A DNA stretch of 64,000 nucleotides from Devosia equisanguinis. GTDB lineage: Bacteria > Pseudomonadota > Alphaproteobacteria > Rhizobiales > Devosiaceae. Positions 27,060-36,044 of the stretch are shown in pieces. Where the stretch lies: the NCBI RefSeq assembly GCF_900631955.1, contig NZ_UZWD01000023.1, forward strand, positions 124,001-188,000. The letters run 5' to 3'. The translations under genes and the position numbers were made by a program. Under the pieces are notes generated by a model, which was not told the origin of the DNA, did not search any database, and saw nothing but the letters and a program-made list of their open reading frames with translations. Every line of letters begins with the position of its first letter. Position 1 is the stretch's first letter.

Positions 27060-28265
27060 TTATGCTGCGGGCAGCGCCAGAGCCGGTTGCACTTGAGCGG
27101 ACGGCAGGGACATCAAGGCGCTGCTGCTGCCCGCAAAGGCGGCCATGACGCCACGCGCCGCCTTGCGCGCCAGGGCGATGTTCTGCTCGCCCAGATAGGC
27201 AAAGGCCTCTTCCAGCTCGGGGGGAATATCGCCGTCATAGTCGGCAAGCATTTCCTCGGTCAGCGCCGTGACGACGTAGTGACGGGCGGCGACGTCATCG
27301 GCGAGGTCGGCCGCACGGGCATGCAATACCAGCCGGACGAGCAGGCGGCCGATGCCGCTGTCGAGACCGCAACGGGCGAATAGCGCCATAAGGGCCGGGC
27401 GGCTGCCGGATTCCAGCAGCGAAAAGACCTTGTCCCGCGAGACCTGCGCCAGATTGGCCAGACAGGCAGCAAAGAACATCACATGGCCGGTGACCACGGC
27501 ATGGAGCAGGAGGCGCGTGTTGAGCTGGTTGGCGCCCACCAGCTGCTCGACGAAATTGGGGTCGGCAGCGACGCTAGCGCGCTCGCCAATGGCCGAGACG
27601 GCGGTGTCATTGCCATCGCGCAGCAGACGCTCCAGCCGGTCTGGGGCGAGAGCACCCTTGACCATGCGGCATTGGCGCAGGCTTTCGGTGGCCCGCTGCA
27701 ACAGCAGCAGCCGCGCTGGCGCGGGCAGGTCCTTGCGAGCCAACAGGGCGCCGCGCATCGACGCGTCTTCGCCACGAGTAGCGGCCAACCCCTGCAGCAC
27801 GTCGGCGACAAGCAGCACATCCTTGCGGCGCAGCACGCGCAGGGTCAGGCTGTCATCATTGCGGGCAATGAGCGCCGCGCCAAGGCGCGGGCTGATCGTG
27901 GTGCGCTGGGCAATCGAAACGAGCGCCGCGATATCCCCATTGCGCACCACCGACATCAGGTCGGCATCGACCAGAATGGGCGAATATTGCAGCACGGCGC
28001 GGGAAATGATCGGGCTGTCGCGCAACAGCGCCAGGATGATCGGGCGCGGCGCATCGAGCGAATGCAGCAGGCCATAGGCCAGCGAGGCGCGCACTTTGAC
28101 CGAAGGATCGTCGAGAAAGGAAATCAGCGCGGCGTAAAGCGCAGCATGCTCGTCGGCCGGACCATCGTGCTTTAGATAGGCCAGCGCGGCCAGATGAGCG
28201 GCATGCCCACGCTCGTCACTGTCACTCGACTGTGAGAGATCCGCAAACGCCTGATACCCAATCAT
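27060..28265 (-). CDS. DUF2336 domain-containing protein
   Basis: A 401-residue all-helical protein made of HEAT-like repeats, for example FLDDPSVKVRASLAYGLLHS near residues 50-69 and LLRDSPIISRAVLQYSPIL near 80-98. DUF2336 proteins are common in Hyphomicrobiales and Caulobacterales, and their function is not established. No signal peptide or membrane segment. The last 30 residues are alanine- and leucine-rich. It is monocistronic as far as I can see, and no terminator lies between it and nadK. Confidence 0.8.
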   Translation of the reverse strand: MIGYQAFADLSQSSDSDERGHAAHLAALAYLKHDGPADEHAALYAALISFLDDPSVKVRASLAYGLLHSLDAPRPIILALLRDSPIISRAVLQYSPILVDADLMSVVRNGDIAALVSIAQRTTISPRLGAALIARNDDSLTLRVLRRKDVLLVADVLQGLAATRGEDASMRGALLARKDLPAPARLLLLQRATESLRQCRMVKGALAPDRLERLLRDGNDTAVSAIGERASVAADPNFVEQLVGANQLNTRLLLHAVVTGHVMFFAACLANLAQVSRDKVFSLLESGSRPALMALFARCGLDSGIGRLLVRLVLHARAADLADDVAARHYVVTALTEEMLADYDGDIPPELEEAFAYLGEQNIALARKAARGVMAAFAGSSSALMSLPSAQVQPALALPAA

Positions 28266-28342
28266 TACACTCTCCGCGCACTCGCGAAGAGCACCTTAGA
28301 ATGCAGAGTTTAAGGAACGGTTCACCATAAACATGGCGTGGG

Positions 28343-28489
28343 TCAGCCGGTGACGAATGTCCAGAGCCCGGCCAGCGTTTGCGCGGCGGCGATGGTGACG
28401 AGCCAGGAACAGAGCGCCAGCGCCGAGATGACCCAGCCGCGCGGAATGGCTGCAATGGCGAGTTCCCATTCGAGCGGTCTGTCTTGCAT
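28343..28489 (-). CDS. small single-span membrane protein (48 aa)
   Basis: A short frame encodes MQDRPLEWELAIAAIPRGW followed by a hydrophobic span of about 25 residues (VISALALCSWLVTIAAAQTL) and ends WTFVTG. GGAG lies about twelve bases upstream. Codon use matches its neighbours. It sits between the DUF2336 and transglycosylase genes in the same direction. I do not know a family; the topology suggests a small inner-membrane peptide. Confidence 0.5.
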   Translation of the reverse strand: MQDRPLEWELAIAAIPRGWVISALALCSWLVTIAAAQTLAGLWTFVTG

Positions 28490-28591
28490 GTGTGGTCGGT
28501 CTCCGGCGAGACCCTGACTTCACCCGGAAATGGCTAACGTTGCGTTAGGATTGCCCGGTGCCACCCACTTTGATGGCGAGCCAAATGCGAC

Positions 28592-29404
28592 CTATTGGCC
28601 GTAGAGCTGGGTGAAGAAAGCGGCGCCCGCTCCAGTGGCACTCTCGGCTTCGCTGGGCAATTCGACTTCGTTCTTGAACAGGCCCGTGAACGACATATTT
28701 TCGCGCGAGAAACGGGAGGGCAGCGGCGGCGCCTGATCTACCCCGCGCGATCCACCCTGCCCCGCCATCTGCTGGGTGGAAAAGGCCGCATTGGTGCCGG
28801 TCTCGTGCTTGGCCACCAGCACCCGGTAAACCTCGCGAATGGTGCGCGGTTTGCCATTGTCGAAGAAGATGGCGACGTTGGAGGAGGCCTGGCGGGGGAA
28901 AAGGTCGGCTGCGAGCTGGTCGGCATTTTGCAGGCCGGCGCGGAACAGCTTTTCGGCGCCCTGCGCGCCCAGGAAATGGGCAATGTAGAGCTCGCCGGCA
29001 CTGGGCATGCGCCCGAAGGCACCGCGCAGATAGTCGCCATTGGAACGGGTGAAGGCGGCGGCGAGGTCGGCTGCTATCTCGGGGTTTTCCCGCAGCTTGA
29101 GAATAGCGTCACGCGTCGCCGGATCACGCACGGTGTAATTGCCGTCGCTGGTGATCTCGATCTTGTCCGCATAGGTTTGATAGCCGAGACGCGGGCCTTC
29201 CTGCTTCATCACCTGCAGCCAGGTGCTTTCGAGAAACTGGAACAGGCCGACCGCGCTCGATGTGCTGGCCTTGGCCGCCGGATTGAGACTGCTCTCGCGC
29301 ATTGCGGTCTGCAGCAGGTAGCTGAAATCCACGCCGCTGCGATTGCCGGCCGTGGTCAGGGCCTGCGCAAGGTTCTGCGGGATGGAAATCGACTGCACAC
29401 CCAT
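28592..29404 (-). CDS. lytic transglycosylase (SLT domain)
   Basis: A 270-residue protein. The SLT fold covers about residues 20-180: catalytic-type Glu37 in AMRESSLNP, the AVGLFQF motif at 51-57, and the late segment GELYIAHFLGAQGAEKLF. These enzymes cleave peptidoglycan glycan strands. No signal peptide is visible at the chosen start, so export would need another route, or the protein may be delivered by a specialised secretion system such as the flagellar one. The C-terminal third is low-complexity. The extended domain around 180-200 (NGKPRTIREVYRVL) is typical of a Rhizobiales subgroup. Confidence 0.8.
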   Translation of the reverse strand: MGVQSISIPQNLAQALTTAGNRSGVDFSYLLQTAMRESSLNPAAKASTSSAVGLFQFLESTWLQVMKQEGPRLGYQTYADKIEITSDGNYTVRDPATRDAILKLRENPEIAADLAAAFTRSNGDYLRGAFGRMPSAGELYIAHFLGAQGAEKLFRAGLQNADQLAADLFPRQASSNVAIFFDNGKPRTIREVYRVLVAKHETGTNAAFSTQQMAGQGGSRGVDQAPPLPSRFSRENMSFTGLFKNEVELPSEAESATGAGAAFFTQLYGQ

Positions 29405-29467
29405 CGACGGGCTTTCGTGTGGGAATCAACCGCAGCGATCCTATCACGCAAGCCCGTTAATACGTGA

Positions 29468-30064
29468 TTAACCATGTGCAGGATGCGGGGCCGTCCAATA
29501 GGTGACGATATCGGCGAGGTCAGGACGCGGACGATCCTCGGGAGCGACGGTCGGGGTGCCGATATGCACGAAACCGACAAAACGCTCCCCAGGGCCAGCG
29601 CCCAGCATGGCGGCGGCGTCTTCGTCGAAGCTGAACCAGCGAGTGATCCAGGACGCGGCAAAGCCGAGGGCGTAGGCGGCATGTTCGAGATTGAAGGCGA
29701 CATTGCCGGCAGACAGCAATTGTTCGAATTCGGGCACTTTCGGGTGCGGCTTGGGGGTGGAGAGGACGCCGATGACCAGGGGGGCGGGCAAGAACTGGCG
29801 GCGTTCGATATCAAGGCTCGCTTCATCGATATCGGGACGCCGCCGCGCCGCGATTTCGGCTAGGGCATTGCCGGCATCGATACGCGCCTGTCCTGCGAAA
29901 ACCACCAGCCGCCAGGGCGCCAGCTTGCCGTGATCAGGCACGCGGGTGGCAATGGTCAGAAGCGTCTGGAGTTCCCCTGCCGAAGGTCCCGGCTCCTGCA
30001 GGAAGGCCTGGCCGACCGAGCGGCGGGTCAACAGATAATCGCGCAAAGCAGAATTGGCGGGCAT
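29468..30064 (-). CDS. nitroreductase family protein (YdjA-like)
   Basis: A 198-residue FMN-binding oxidoreductase. The start at 30064 is set by AAGGAG six bases upstream; an in-frame ATG at 30088 is less likely. RRSV near residue 14, PDHGKLAPWRLVVF near 45-58, and the NVAFNLEHAAYALGFAASWITRW helix are the family blocks of the small YdjA-type nitroreductases. The physiological substrate is unknown. It is single, with the exported protein gene diverging from it 190 bp away. Confidence 0.85.
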   Translation of the reverse strand: MPANSALRDYLLTRRSVGQAFLQEPGPSAGELQTLLTIATRVPDHGKLAPWRLVVFAGQARIDAGNALAEIAARRRPDIDEASLDIERRQFLPAPLVIGVLSTPKPHPKVPEFEQLLSAGNVAFNLEHAAYALGFAASWITRWFSFDEDAAAMLGAGPGERFVGFVHIGTPTVAPEDRPRPDLADIVTYWTAPHPAHG

Positions 30065-30254
30065 GGCTGGCTCCTTGTTGGCCGACACATAGCCGGGGCA
30101 GCGCAGCGCGACCAGCCCTCCCGCAAAATTGAGCGTTCGGGCATCGCGACGGTTTTAAAACCGCTGGGGTTGTGACACAGCTTTTCCGTGATTGCGGCTT
30201 AATCACCGCGGAATCGGCCAGCCAGCTGGCCTATCGGACGACGTCGGAGAGTTC

Positions 30255-31235
30255 ATGCGTATTCTACGCCTTTTGTTGTCGGTTGTTTGCCTCGCCGCCG
30301 TCGGCATTACAGGCACGGCGCATATGGCCGCCTGGGCGCAGGAAAATGCCGAAATCCCACCCCTGCCCCGCCCGCGTCCGGATCGCGATGCATCAGGCGC
30401 CGTGGCGCCGGTTCCAGCCCCGCCGCCGCGGCAGCAGACACCGGCGACCGAAGCCATCGACACGCTTGCCGGCGCCCCGCAACCGGTCACCCTCACCGCC
30501 CGGATTACGCAGGACGGCACCACCATCCCCGAGGGGTTGATCTGGCGCATCTTTGATAGCGTTCCTGATGCCAATGGCGAGATGGCGCTGGTGGCCAAGG
30601 TGGAGGGCGGCACGGCGCAGCTGGAACTCCCCCCCGGTGAATATGTCATCCACCTCGCCTATGGCCGTGCCCAGACCAGCGAACCGCTCTCGGTGGCCGC
30701 CGGACAGAACAGCAAGGACATCGTCATGGAAGCGGGCGCGCTGCGCCTCAATTCGGCTGTGACCGGCGATATCCCAATCGCGCCGAACCTGCTGCATTTC
30801 GACATCTACACGGCTGGGCCGGAGAATAGCCGCGTCATGCTGGCTGAAAACCTGCAGCCCAACGAGATCATCACCCTCAATGCCGGCACCTACCACATCG
30901 TCTCGCGCTTCGGTGATATCAATGCCGTGGTCAAGGCAGACCTGCGGGTCGAGCCCGGCCAGTTGACCGACGCGACGCTCTACCATCATGGCAGCGAAGT
31001 CTCATTCAAGCTGGTGTCCGAAGAAGGCGGCGAGGCCATTGCCGACGTGGAATGGACGGTGAAGTCGACCGACGGGGCGACCTTGTTCACCGACCGCGGC
31101 GCCTTCCCCTGGACCGTTCTGGCTGAAGGCGATTACACGGTGCTCGCCAAGCTGGGCGACCAGGTCTACAATCGTGACTTCCAGGTGCAGCCGGGTGGCC
31201 AGCGCGAAATTGAAATCCTGAACAACAAGTTCTGA
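30255..31235 (+). CDS. exported protein of unknown function with repeated beta domains
   Basis: A 326-residue protein with a signal peptide (MRILRLLLSVVCLAAVGITG, cleavage near AWAQ at about 28). A proline-rich linker, residues 33-60, follows. After it come three or so beta-sandwich-like units: PQPVTLTARITQDGTTIPEG, NLLHFDIYTAGPENSRVMLA and a C-terminal unit ending in AEGDYTVLAKLGDQVYN. The pattern (xPGxYxV-type turns such as PPGEYVIHLAYG) resembles PEGA or carboxypeptidase-regulatory-like modules. CGGAGAG precedes the ATG. Function unknown; probably periplasmic. Confidence 0.7.
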   Translation: MRILRLLLSVVCLAAVGITGTAHMAAWAQENAEIPPLPRPRPDRDASGAVAPVPAPPPRQQTPATEAIDTLAGAPQPVTLTARITQDGTTIPEGLIWRIFDSVPDANGEMALVAKVEGGTAQLELPPGEYVIHLAYGRAQTSEPLSVAAGQNSKDIVMEAGALRLNSAVTGDIPIAPNLLHFDIYTAGPENSRVMLAENLQPNEIITLNAGTYHIVSRFGDINAVVKADLRVEPGQLTDATLYHHGSEVSFKLVSEEGGEAIADVEWTVKSTDGATLFTDRGAFPWTVLAEGDYTVLAKLGDQVYNRDFQVQPGGQREIEILNNKF

Positions 31236-31416
31236 GCGCGCCTCCCCGATTGAATTGCCACTCTCCTGTCATCTTTGTCGCTTGGACTGGGCAAGCCTGC
31301 GCCTCACCTCGCCGGGGAAACCTTGGCATTTGCACAACGCGTGGCGTCTGGGTATTTCTGTTGCTTGAACAGCAGTGGCCAGTTTCCTAGGTTTGGCCGG
31401 ACAATGGGAGAAAAGC

Positions 31417-33213
31417 ATGCTCAACAGTTCAAAGGGTCGGCGCAGCCTCGCCACCTTCGCCGCCGCCTGTCTGCTCAGCGTTGCGCTTCCGGCCGGCGCC
31501 GCCTTTGCCCAAAAGCAGAAGAACAAGGACGTCGCGCCACCACCAGCGGCAGAAATGTCGATTGACTATGTCGTCTCCATTCCGACGGTGACGGGCGTCG
31601 ACTCCAGCATTGATGACGCGACGCTCACCGACATCCTATCCGGCGCCTTCGTGGAAAATGCCGACGCCTTGGCCGGTCTGGACGCTACCAGCATCACCGT
31701 GCCCGAAATTGCAGTGACGGTAAAATCCACCCGCGCCGACGAGGTCAAGGAAACCACCATCACCTTCAGCAACCTGGTGCTTGAGAACGTCACCGATGGC
31801 GTTGCCGACAGCGTCAGCCTGGGCTCCATCGGCATGGAAACCGGCGAGGGTACGGTGGATTTTGGCGCGATGTCGGCCGCCAATTTCGATATCGGCGGCG
31901 TCCTGGGCATTTATGGCCTGGTCGACCGTGGCGGGCAGACCGCACTCGAGACCATCTATACCGATTTTACCGCCGAAGGCGGCAGCATCGACATGACTGA
32001 CGGTTCCTGCACCATTGGCGGGACCTATGGTGCCGAATTCAAGGCGCGGCCGCTGAAAATGCCGTTCGGCGAGATGATCGCGCTGGCGCAGGAGCTGGAA
32101 GATGATCCGGACACTATGGATCCGGCGCTGATCGGCCAGGTGATGCGCATGTATGCCGACATCCTCACCGCGTTCGAGACTTCGGAAGTCACCTTCGACG
32201 GTTTCAGCTGTGACATTACGGACGAACAGGGTCGTCCGATGAATTTCGCCATTGCCAGCATGACGCTTGGCGGCATGTCGCCCGGCACCTACCCCTCCAT
32301 CGTCCTTGAAGGCCTCAATATCGCCGTGGAAGACGACGGCGCGATATCGCTCGACAATTTCACCTTCAAGCCGATGGACCTCAGCGGCACCATTGCCGTG
32401 CTTGAAGGCGCGCCCGAACTGGTCGACGAGGCCTGGCTGGAGGCCAATGCGCGTGGCCTCATCCCGGCGATGGAAGGTTTTTCTCTCAGCGGCATGAGCG
32501 TGGACGTGCCGGACCCTGACAATGAAGAGGCGCGGGTGAAAGCCGATATCGGCAATTTCGACCTGACGCTGGGCAGCTATGTCAACGGTATCCCGACCCT
32601 GCTCGACACCTCGGCGGCCAACATCCAGGTCGCCCTGCCCGAGAATGGCGGCGACGAACAGATGCAGCAGCTCATCGCCCTTGGCGTCACCGATATCGAC
32701 GCCGGGTTCCGCCTGGCGGCAAATTGGGACGAGGCCAACAGCACTATCGTGCTTGAGGAAGCCTCGGTCACCGGCGCCAATCTCGCCACAGTCAAGCTGG
32801 CCGGTACTATTGCCAATGCCACTGCGGACCTGTTCGCGCTCGACACCGACACGGCGCTGATGGCGGCAATGGGCGTGGCGATCCAGTCGCTCAATCTCGA
32901 CGTGACGGATGCCGGTCTGTCGGACATTGTCCTCGCTGCGGCTGCGGCCGAACAGGGGGGTGACCCCGCAGCGTTGCGCCCGATCTTTGCTGGTCTGGCT
33001 GAAGGCACCATTATCGGCTTCATGGCCGGGGCCGCCGACGCCGCCAAGCTGGGCGCCGCGGTGAACAGCTTCGTCAGCGGCACCGCCAAGTCGCTGAACA
33101 TCACCATCGATGCCAAGTCGGCGCCCGGTCTGGGCCTCGAAGACTTCATGGCCGCCGAGGAAGACCTCACCACGCTGCTGGGCAAGGTGAACATTTCCGC
33201 CACGGCAAAGTAA
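31417..33213 (+). CDS. large exported protein of unknown function
   Basis: A 598-residue acidic protein. The ATG at 31417, with GGGAG ahead of it, opens a signal peptide ending near AFAQ (about residue 31). The mature part is rich in Ala, Asp and Gly with alternating beta-strand-like segments. Recurring phrases include MSIDYVV-SIPTVTGV, ISLDNFTFKPMDLSGTI and NIQVALPENGG; a C-terminal helix-rich unit ends in LGLEDFMAA. No cysteine pair pattern beyond two Cys in the middle. It is followed by a strong terminator. No family recognised; the repeated strands suggest a duplicated periplasmic domain. Confidence 0.7.
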   Translation: MLNSSKGRRSLATFAAACLLSVALPAGAAFAQKQKNKDVAPPPAAEMSIDYVVSIPTVTGVDSSIDDATLTDILSGAFVENADALAGLDATSITVPEIAVTVKSTRADEVKETTITFSNLVLENVTDGVADSVSLGSIGMETGEGTVDFGAMSAANFDIGGVLGIYGLVDRGGQTALETIYTDFTAEGGSIDMTDGSCTIGGTYGAEFKARPLKMPFGEMIALAQELEDDPDTMDPALIGQVMRMYADILTAFETSEVTFDGFSCDITDEQGRPMNFAIASMTLGGMSPGTYPSIVLEGLNIAVEDDGAISLDNFTFKPMDLSGTIAVLEGAPELVDEAWLEANARGLIPAMEGFSLSGMSVDVPDPDNEEARVKADIGNFDLTLGSYVNGIPTLLDTSAANIQVALPENGGDEQMQQLIALGVTDIDAGFRLAANWDEANSTIVLEEASVTGANLATVKLAGTIANATADLFALDTDTALMAAMGVAIQSLNLDVTDAGLSDIVLAAAAAEQGGDPAALRPIFAGLAEGTIIGFMAGAADAAKLGAAVNSFVSGTAKSLNITIDAKSAPGLGLEDFMAAEEDLTTLLGKVNISATAK

Positions 33214-33241
33214 GCCGCCGAAAAATATTCGAAAGCGAAAC

Positions 33242-33271
33242 GGGGCCCTTGTCACAAAGGGCCCCTTCTTC
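33242..33271 (+). terminator. Rho-independent terminator after the exported protein gene
   Basis: GGGGCCCTT (33242-33250) pairs with AAGGGCCCC (33257-33265) around a six-base loop and is followed by TTCTT. It lies 29 bp after the stop codon. Confidence 0.85.
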
Positions 33272-33360
33272 ATTGGCGCTGGCGCAAACTATGCCGCTTA
33301 TCCCCGGGCATCGCGGCGCTTCTACACTGGGCTCATCAATCTTTGAGGAGTCCGAGGACC

Positions 33361-33624
33361 ATGACCGACCGTTTCGCCAGCCATGCCGCCACCATTGATG
33401 GCCCCGCCCAGCATGGCTTTGCCATTTCGCCCCATGACAGCACCGAGCTGAGCGAAGCGACGCGCGCGCTCTATGTCGGCGCGGGCGGCACGCTAGCCGT
33501 CGTTACCGTGTCCGGGGCAAGCCTGGCCTTCGCCAATGTCAGCGCCGGCAGCATTTTGCCGCTGCGCGTCGTGGCCGTGAAGGCCACCGGCACCACGGCC
33601 GCTGACATCGTGGGTCTGGTCTGA
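33361..33624 (+). CDS. GTA-like spike base protein (RCAP_Rcc01079 / GhsA family)
   Basis: An 87-residue protein starting MTDRFASHAATIDGPA. Blocks typical of the spike base family are ISPHDSTELSEATRALYVGAGG, LAFANVSAGSILPLRVVAV and ATGTTAADIVGL. In Rhodobacter capsulatus the homologue GhsA (rcc01079) and its partner GhsB form head spikes of the gene transfer agent and bind the cell capsule. The stop codon overlaps the next ATG (TGATG), so the two are translationally coupled. No other GTA structural gene is in the window. Confidence 0.75.
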   Translation: MTDRFASHAATIDGPAQHGFAISPHDSTELSEATRALYVGAGGTLAVVTVSGASLAFANVSAGSILPLRVVAVKATGTTAADIVGLV

Positions 33625-34886
33625 TGCTGGGGCTGAAACTCACGCCTCTCAATTGGCACCCTCGGCAATGGTGGCCGCAGGGTGCCAGCTCCGCGATCGA
33701 ATTCATCGCAAATCGCTCCATGTTCAATGGCTTGGAGAGCCCGCTTGACTCAATTCTTGAGTTCTCGCGGGGCTCGACCAAGCTCGCCGCCGATGCCTCG
33801 GGCAATTATCACAGCTTTGCCGAAGACCAGCTGGCGCGCACCAACAGGGGCGCCAGTCTCGAACCGCAGGCCACCGAACTGCTGCCGCGCAACATCTTTT
33901 CAGGCGTGACGCCAGCGCGCGGCAGCGGCGCCTTCCCCACGGGCTGGAGCGTCGTCGGCCCGAGCTCGGAGTTTGCCGAGATCCTGGCGCCGGAGCTGGT
34001 CTGCAATGTGGAAACCCAACCGCTTCGCTATAATGGTGGCGGCGAGGAAAGCTATGCCGGCTTCCGAACCGCCGGGGGGCTGCCCCACAGCAGCGGCACC
34101 GACTATTGGCTTTCACTTTATGCGCGCCTGCCGCCCGGCAAAGTGGCCTTCGACCTCTACTGGTATACGCCGCTGGACTCCGAAGGCATCGCCAGGATCG
34201 TCGAAGGCGCTGCACTCACCCCTGACTGGCAACGTTTCGACGTGGCCCGCCAGGCGGGGTCGACCGGGGCCCGCGAGGTCAACCTGATCAAGACCGCGGT
34301 ACTGAGCGCCGATCATGCCATCGACATCGCCCTGCCCATGCTGCGGGAGGCGCGTCCCGGCTCGTTCATACCGACCACCGGCAGCCCGGCCACCCGCGCC
34401 GCCGACCGGCTGGCACTGAGCCCGGTCGATCTGGGGATCAGCGCGGCGTCTGGATCACTGTTCCTGCGTTTTGCCTTGGACGCCCAGGCAACCGGACAGA
34501 ACGAAAGGCTCTTGTCCCTCGAAGGCGCCAACTCTGCCGAGGATTGTATCAGCATCATCCGCGACACGAATGGTAACATCGTGGTTGCCGTTATATCGGA
34601 CGGTGTTCTGCAATTTGAACGCAGTTTTGATCCACTCCCTGTGGGCGAAACGCACAAAATTGGCATAGCCTGGGGTGGTGGCTCGGTGCGCGTGCAGTGC
34701 GGAAATGCAGCTGCCGAGACGATCGCCGCAACCGCGCCGACAAGCCTTGAGGCATTGGCCATCGGCGCTGGTTTGGATGGCGCTGAGCCGACGGCTCTGT
34801 GGCTTGAGGCGCTTGCCGCCTATCCAAGCCATCTCGACGATACCGCCTTCGCGGCCGCATTGGGCGACCTGGGGGGCAGACTATGA
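33624..34886 (+). CDS. GTA-like head spike/fibre protein (GhsB-like)
   Basis: A 420-residue protein. The N-terminal 70 residues hold the sequence FSRGSTKLAADASGNYHSF, reminiscent of the particle-linking region of phage head-fibre proteins (the FxRASTAT-type motif followed by a Gly-Asn turn). Then come one or two concanavalin-like beta-sandwich domains: SYAGFRTAGG to IDIALPMLREARPGSFIPT, and ISAASGSLFLRFALDAQ to the C-terminus. Such domains bind glycans. Its order after the GhsA-like gene and coupled start match the R. capsulatus pair. It converges on a glycosyltransferase gene with a six-base overlap. Confidence 0.65.
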   Translation: MLGLKLTPLNWHPRQWWPQGASSAIEFIANRSMFNGLESPLDSILEFSRGSTKLAADASGNYHSFAEDQLARTNRGASLEPQATELLPRNIFSGVTPARGSGAFPTGWSVVGPSSEFAEILAPELVCNVETQPLRYNGGGEESYAGFRTAGGLPHSSGTDYWLSLYARLPPGKVAFDLYWYTPLDSEGIARIVEGAALTPDWQRFDVARQAGSTGAREVNLIKTAVLSADHAIDIALPMLREARPGSFIPTTGSPATRAADRLALSPVDLGISAASGSLFLRFALDAQATGQNERLLSLEGANSAEDCISIIRDTNGNIVVAVISDGVLQFERSFDPLPVGETHKIGIAWGGGSVRVQCGNAAAETIAATAPTSLEALAIGAGLDGAEPTALWLEALAAYPSHLDDTAFAAALGDLGGRL

Positions 34887-36044
34887 AGCCTTGGCTCGCT
34901 GGGCGGCGTCGCGATAGATCGACAGCAGATGTTCGAGATTGCGCTCGGGCGTGTAGCGGCGGAGATAGTCGCGCCGCGCGCCTGCGCTAAGCGCTCCCAA
35001 TGTATCGGAATTGCCCAGCACGTCGGTGACCACCCGCACGAGATCGGCGGCGTCGCCGGCCTTGAACAAGACGCCGCCTCCGCTTCGGCCAACCAGTTCG
35101 GCCGGAGCCCCGATATCTGATGCAATAACCGGCAGCCCCGCCGAAAATGCTTCGGCAATGGTCATGCCAAAGGTTTCATAGGCAATCGAAGGCACGACCA
35201 GCACGGCGGCGCGGCGCATCAGCGGCGTAACCGCGTCCTGCCGAAGGTGACCGGTAAACACCACATTGCGCGGCGCACTCGCCATGAGACGCGACCGCTC
35301 GGGGCCGTCGCCGACAATGGTGAGAGGGATATGCGGCAAGGAGCGCCAGGCCTGGATCAAGGTGCCGGCGCCTTTCTCAGGCGATAGCCGGCCGACGAAC
35401 AACGCCCCTGCCCGGCTATGCTCCATGACGCCGACATCTTCGACAAAGTGCGGCTTCACCACGATCCTGTCGCCATCGAGCCCGCCTTCGATGAACTTGC
35501 CGCGGGCGAACTCGGTGAGCGCAATAAACCGATGCACATGCCGGGCCCAGATGTCATTGCGCGCCGCATGCTGGCGCAGGCGCATGGCGGCCAATGTCGC
35601 GGCAAAGGAACCGCGATAGCACCGGCTCAGAAACGCAACCGCCTTGTTACCGTTTATGCAGGTTTCGCACACCGCACCATTGCGCAGGAACAGGGCATTG
35701 GCGCACAGCAGCCGATAGTTATGCAGGGTTTGCACCACCGGCAGCTGCCGTTCTGCCGCCCCTTCGTGCACTGCGGTGGTGAGCAGCGGAAAGAAATTGT
35801 GGATATGAACGATATCGGGGCGATAGTCGTCGCAGAGCCCCTGTACCCAAATCTTGCGCTTGGGATCGTTGGCAACGGTTAAAAACAGGCGCGCCTGCTC
35901 GACGGGAGAGGAAATGCCCCGGTTCGACACAGTCTCCAGCCGCACATCCATGCCGGCCTTGCGCATGATGTCGACTTCGCCGGCGACGGCAAGGTCTTCG
36001 CCACCTTGGTTGCGGTAGCTGTTGTGCAGGACAAGAACTCTCAT
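34881..36044 (-). CDS. glycosyltransferase family 4 (group 1)
   Basis: A 387-residue retaining glycosyltransferase of the GT-B fold. The start at 36044 overlaps the polymerase gene by four bases (ATGA). MRVLVLHNSYRNQGGED opens the N-terminal domain, and IVHIHNFFPLLTTAV gives its donor-side strand. The C-terminal domain has FVGRLSPEKGAGTLIQAW, VGDGPERSRL and the EX7E region YETFGMTIAEAFSAGLPVIA. It belongs to the exopolysaccharide cluster. The sugar transferred cannot be read from sequence; GDP-fucose made next door is a candidate donor. Confidence 0.85.
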   Translation of the reverse strand: MRVLVLHNSYRNQGGEDLAVAGEVDIMRKAGMDVRLETVSNRGISSPVEQARLFLTVANDPKRKIWVQGLCDDYRPDIVHIHNFFPLLTTAVHEGAAERQLPVVQTLHNYRLLCANALFLRNGAVCETCINGNKAVAFLSRCYRGSFAATLAAMRLRQHAARNDIWARHVHRFIALTEFARGKFIEGGLDGDRIVVKPHFVEDVGVMEHSRAGALFVGRLSPEKGAGTLIQAWRSLPHIPLTIVGDGPERSRLMASAPRNVVFTGHLRQDAVTPLMRRAAVLVVPSIAYETFGMTIAEAFSAGLPVIASDIGAPAELVGRSGGGVLFKAGDAADLVRVVTDVLGNSDTLGALSAGARRDYLRRYTPERNLEHLLSIYRDAAQRAKAS

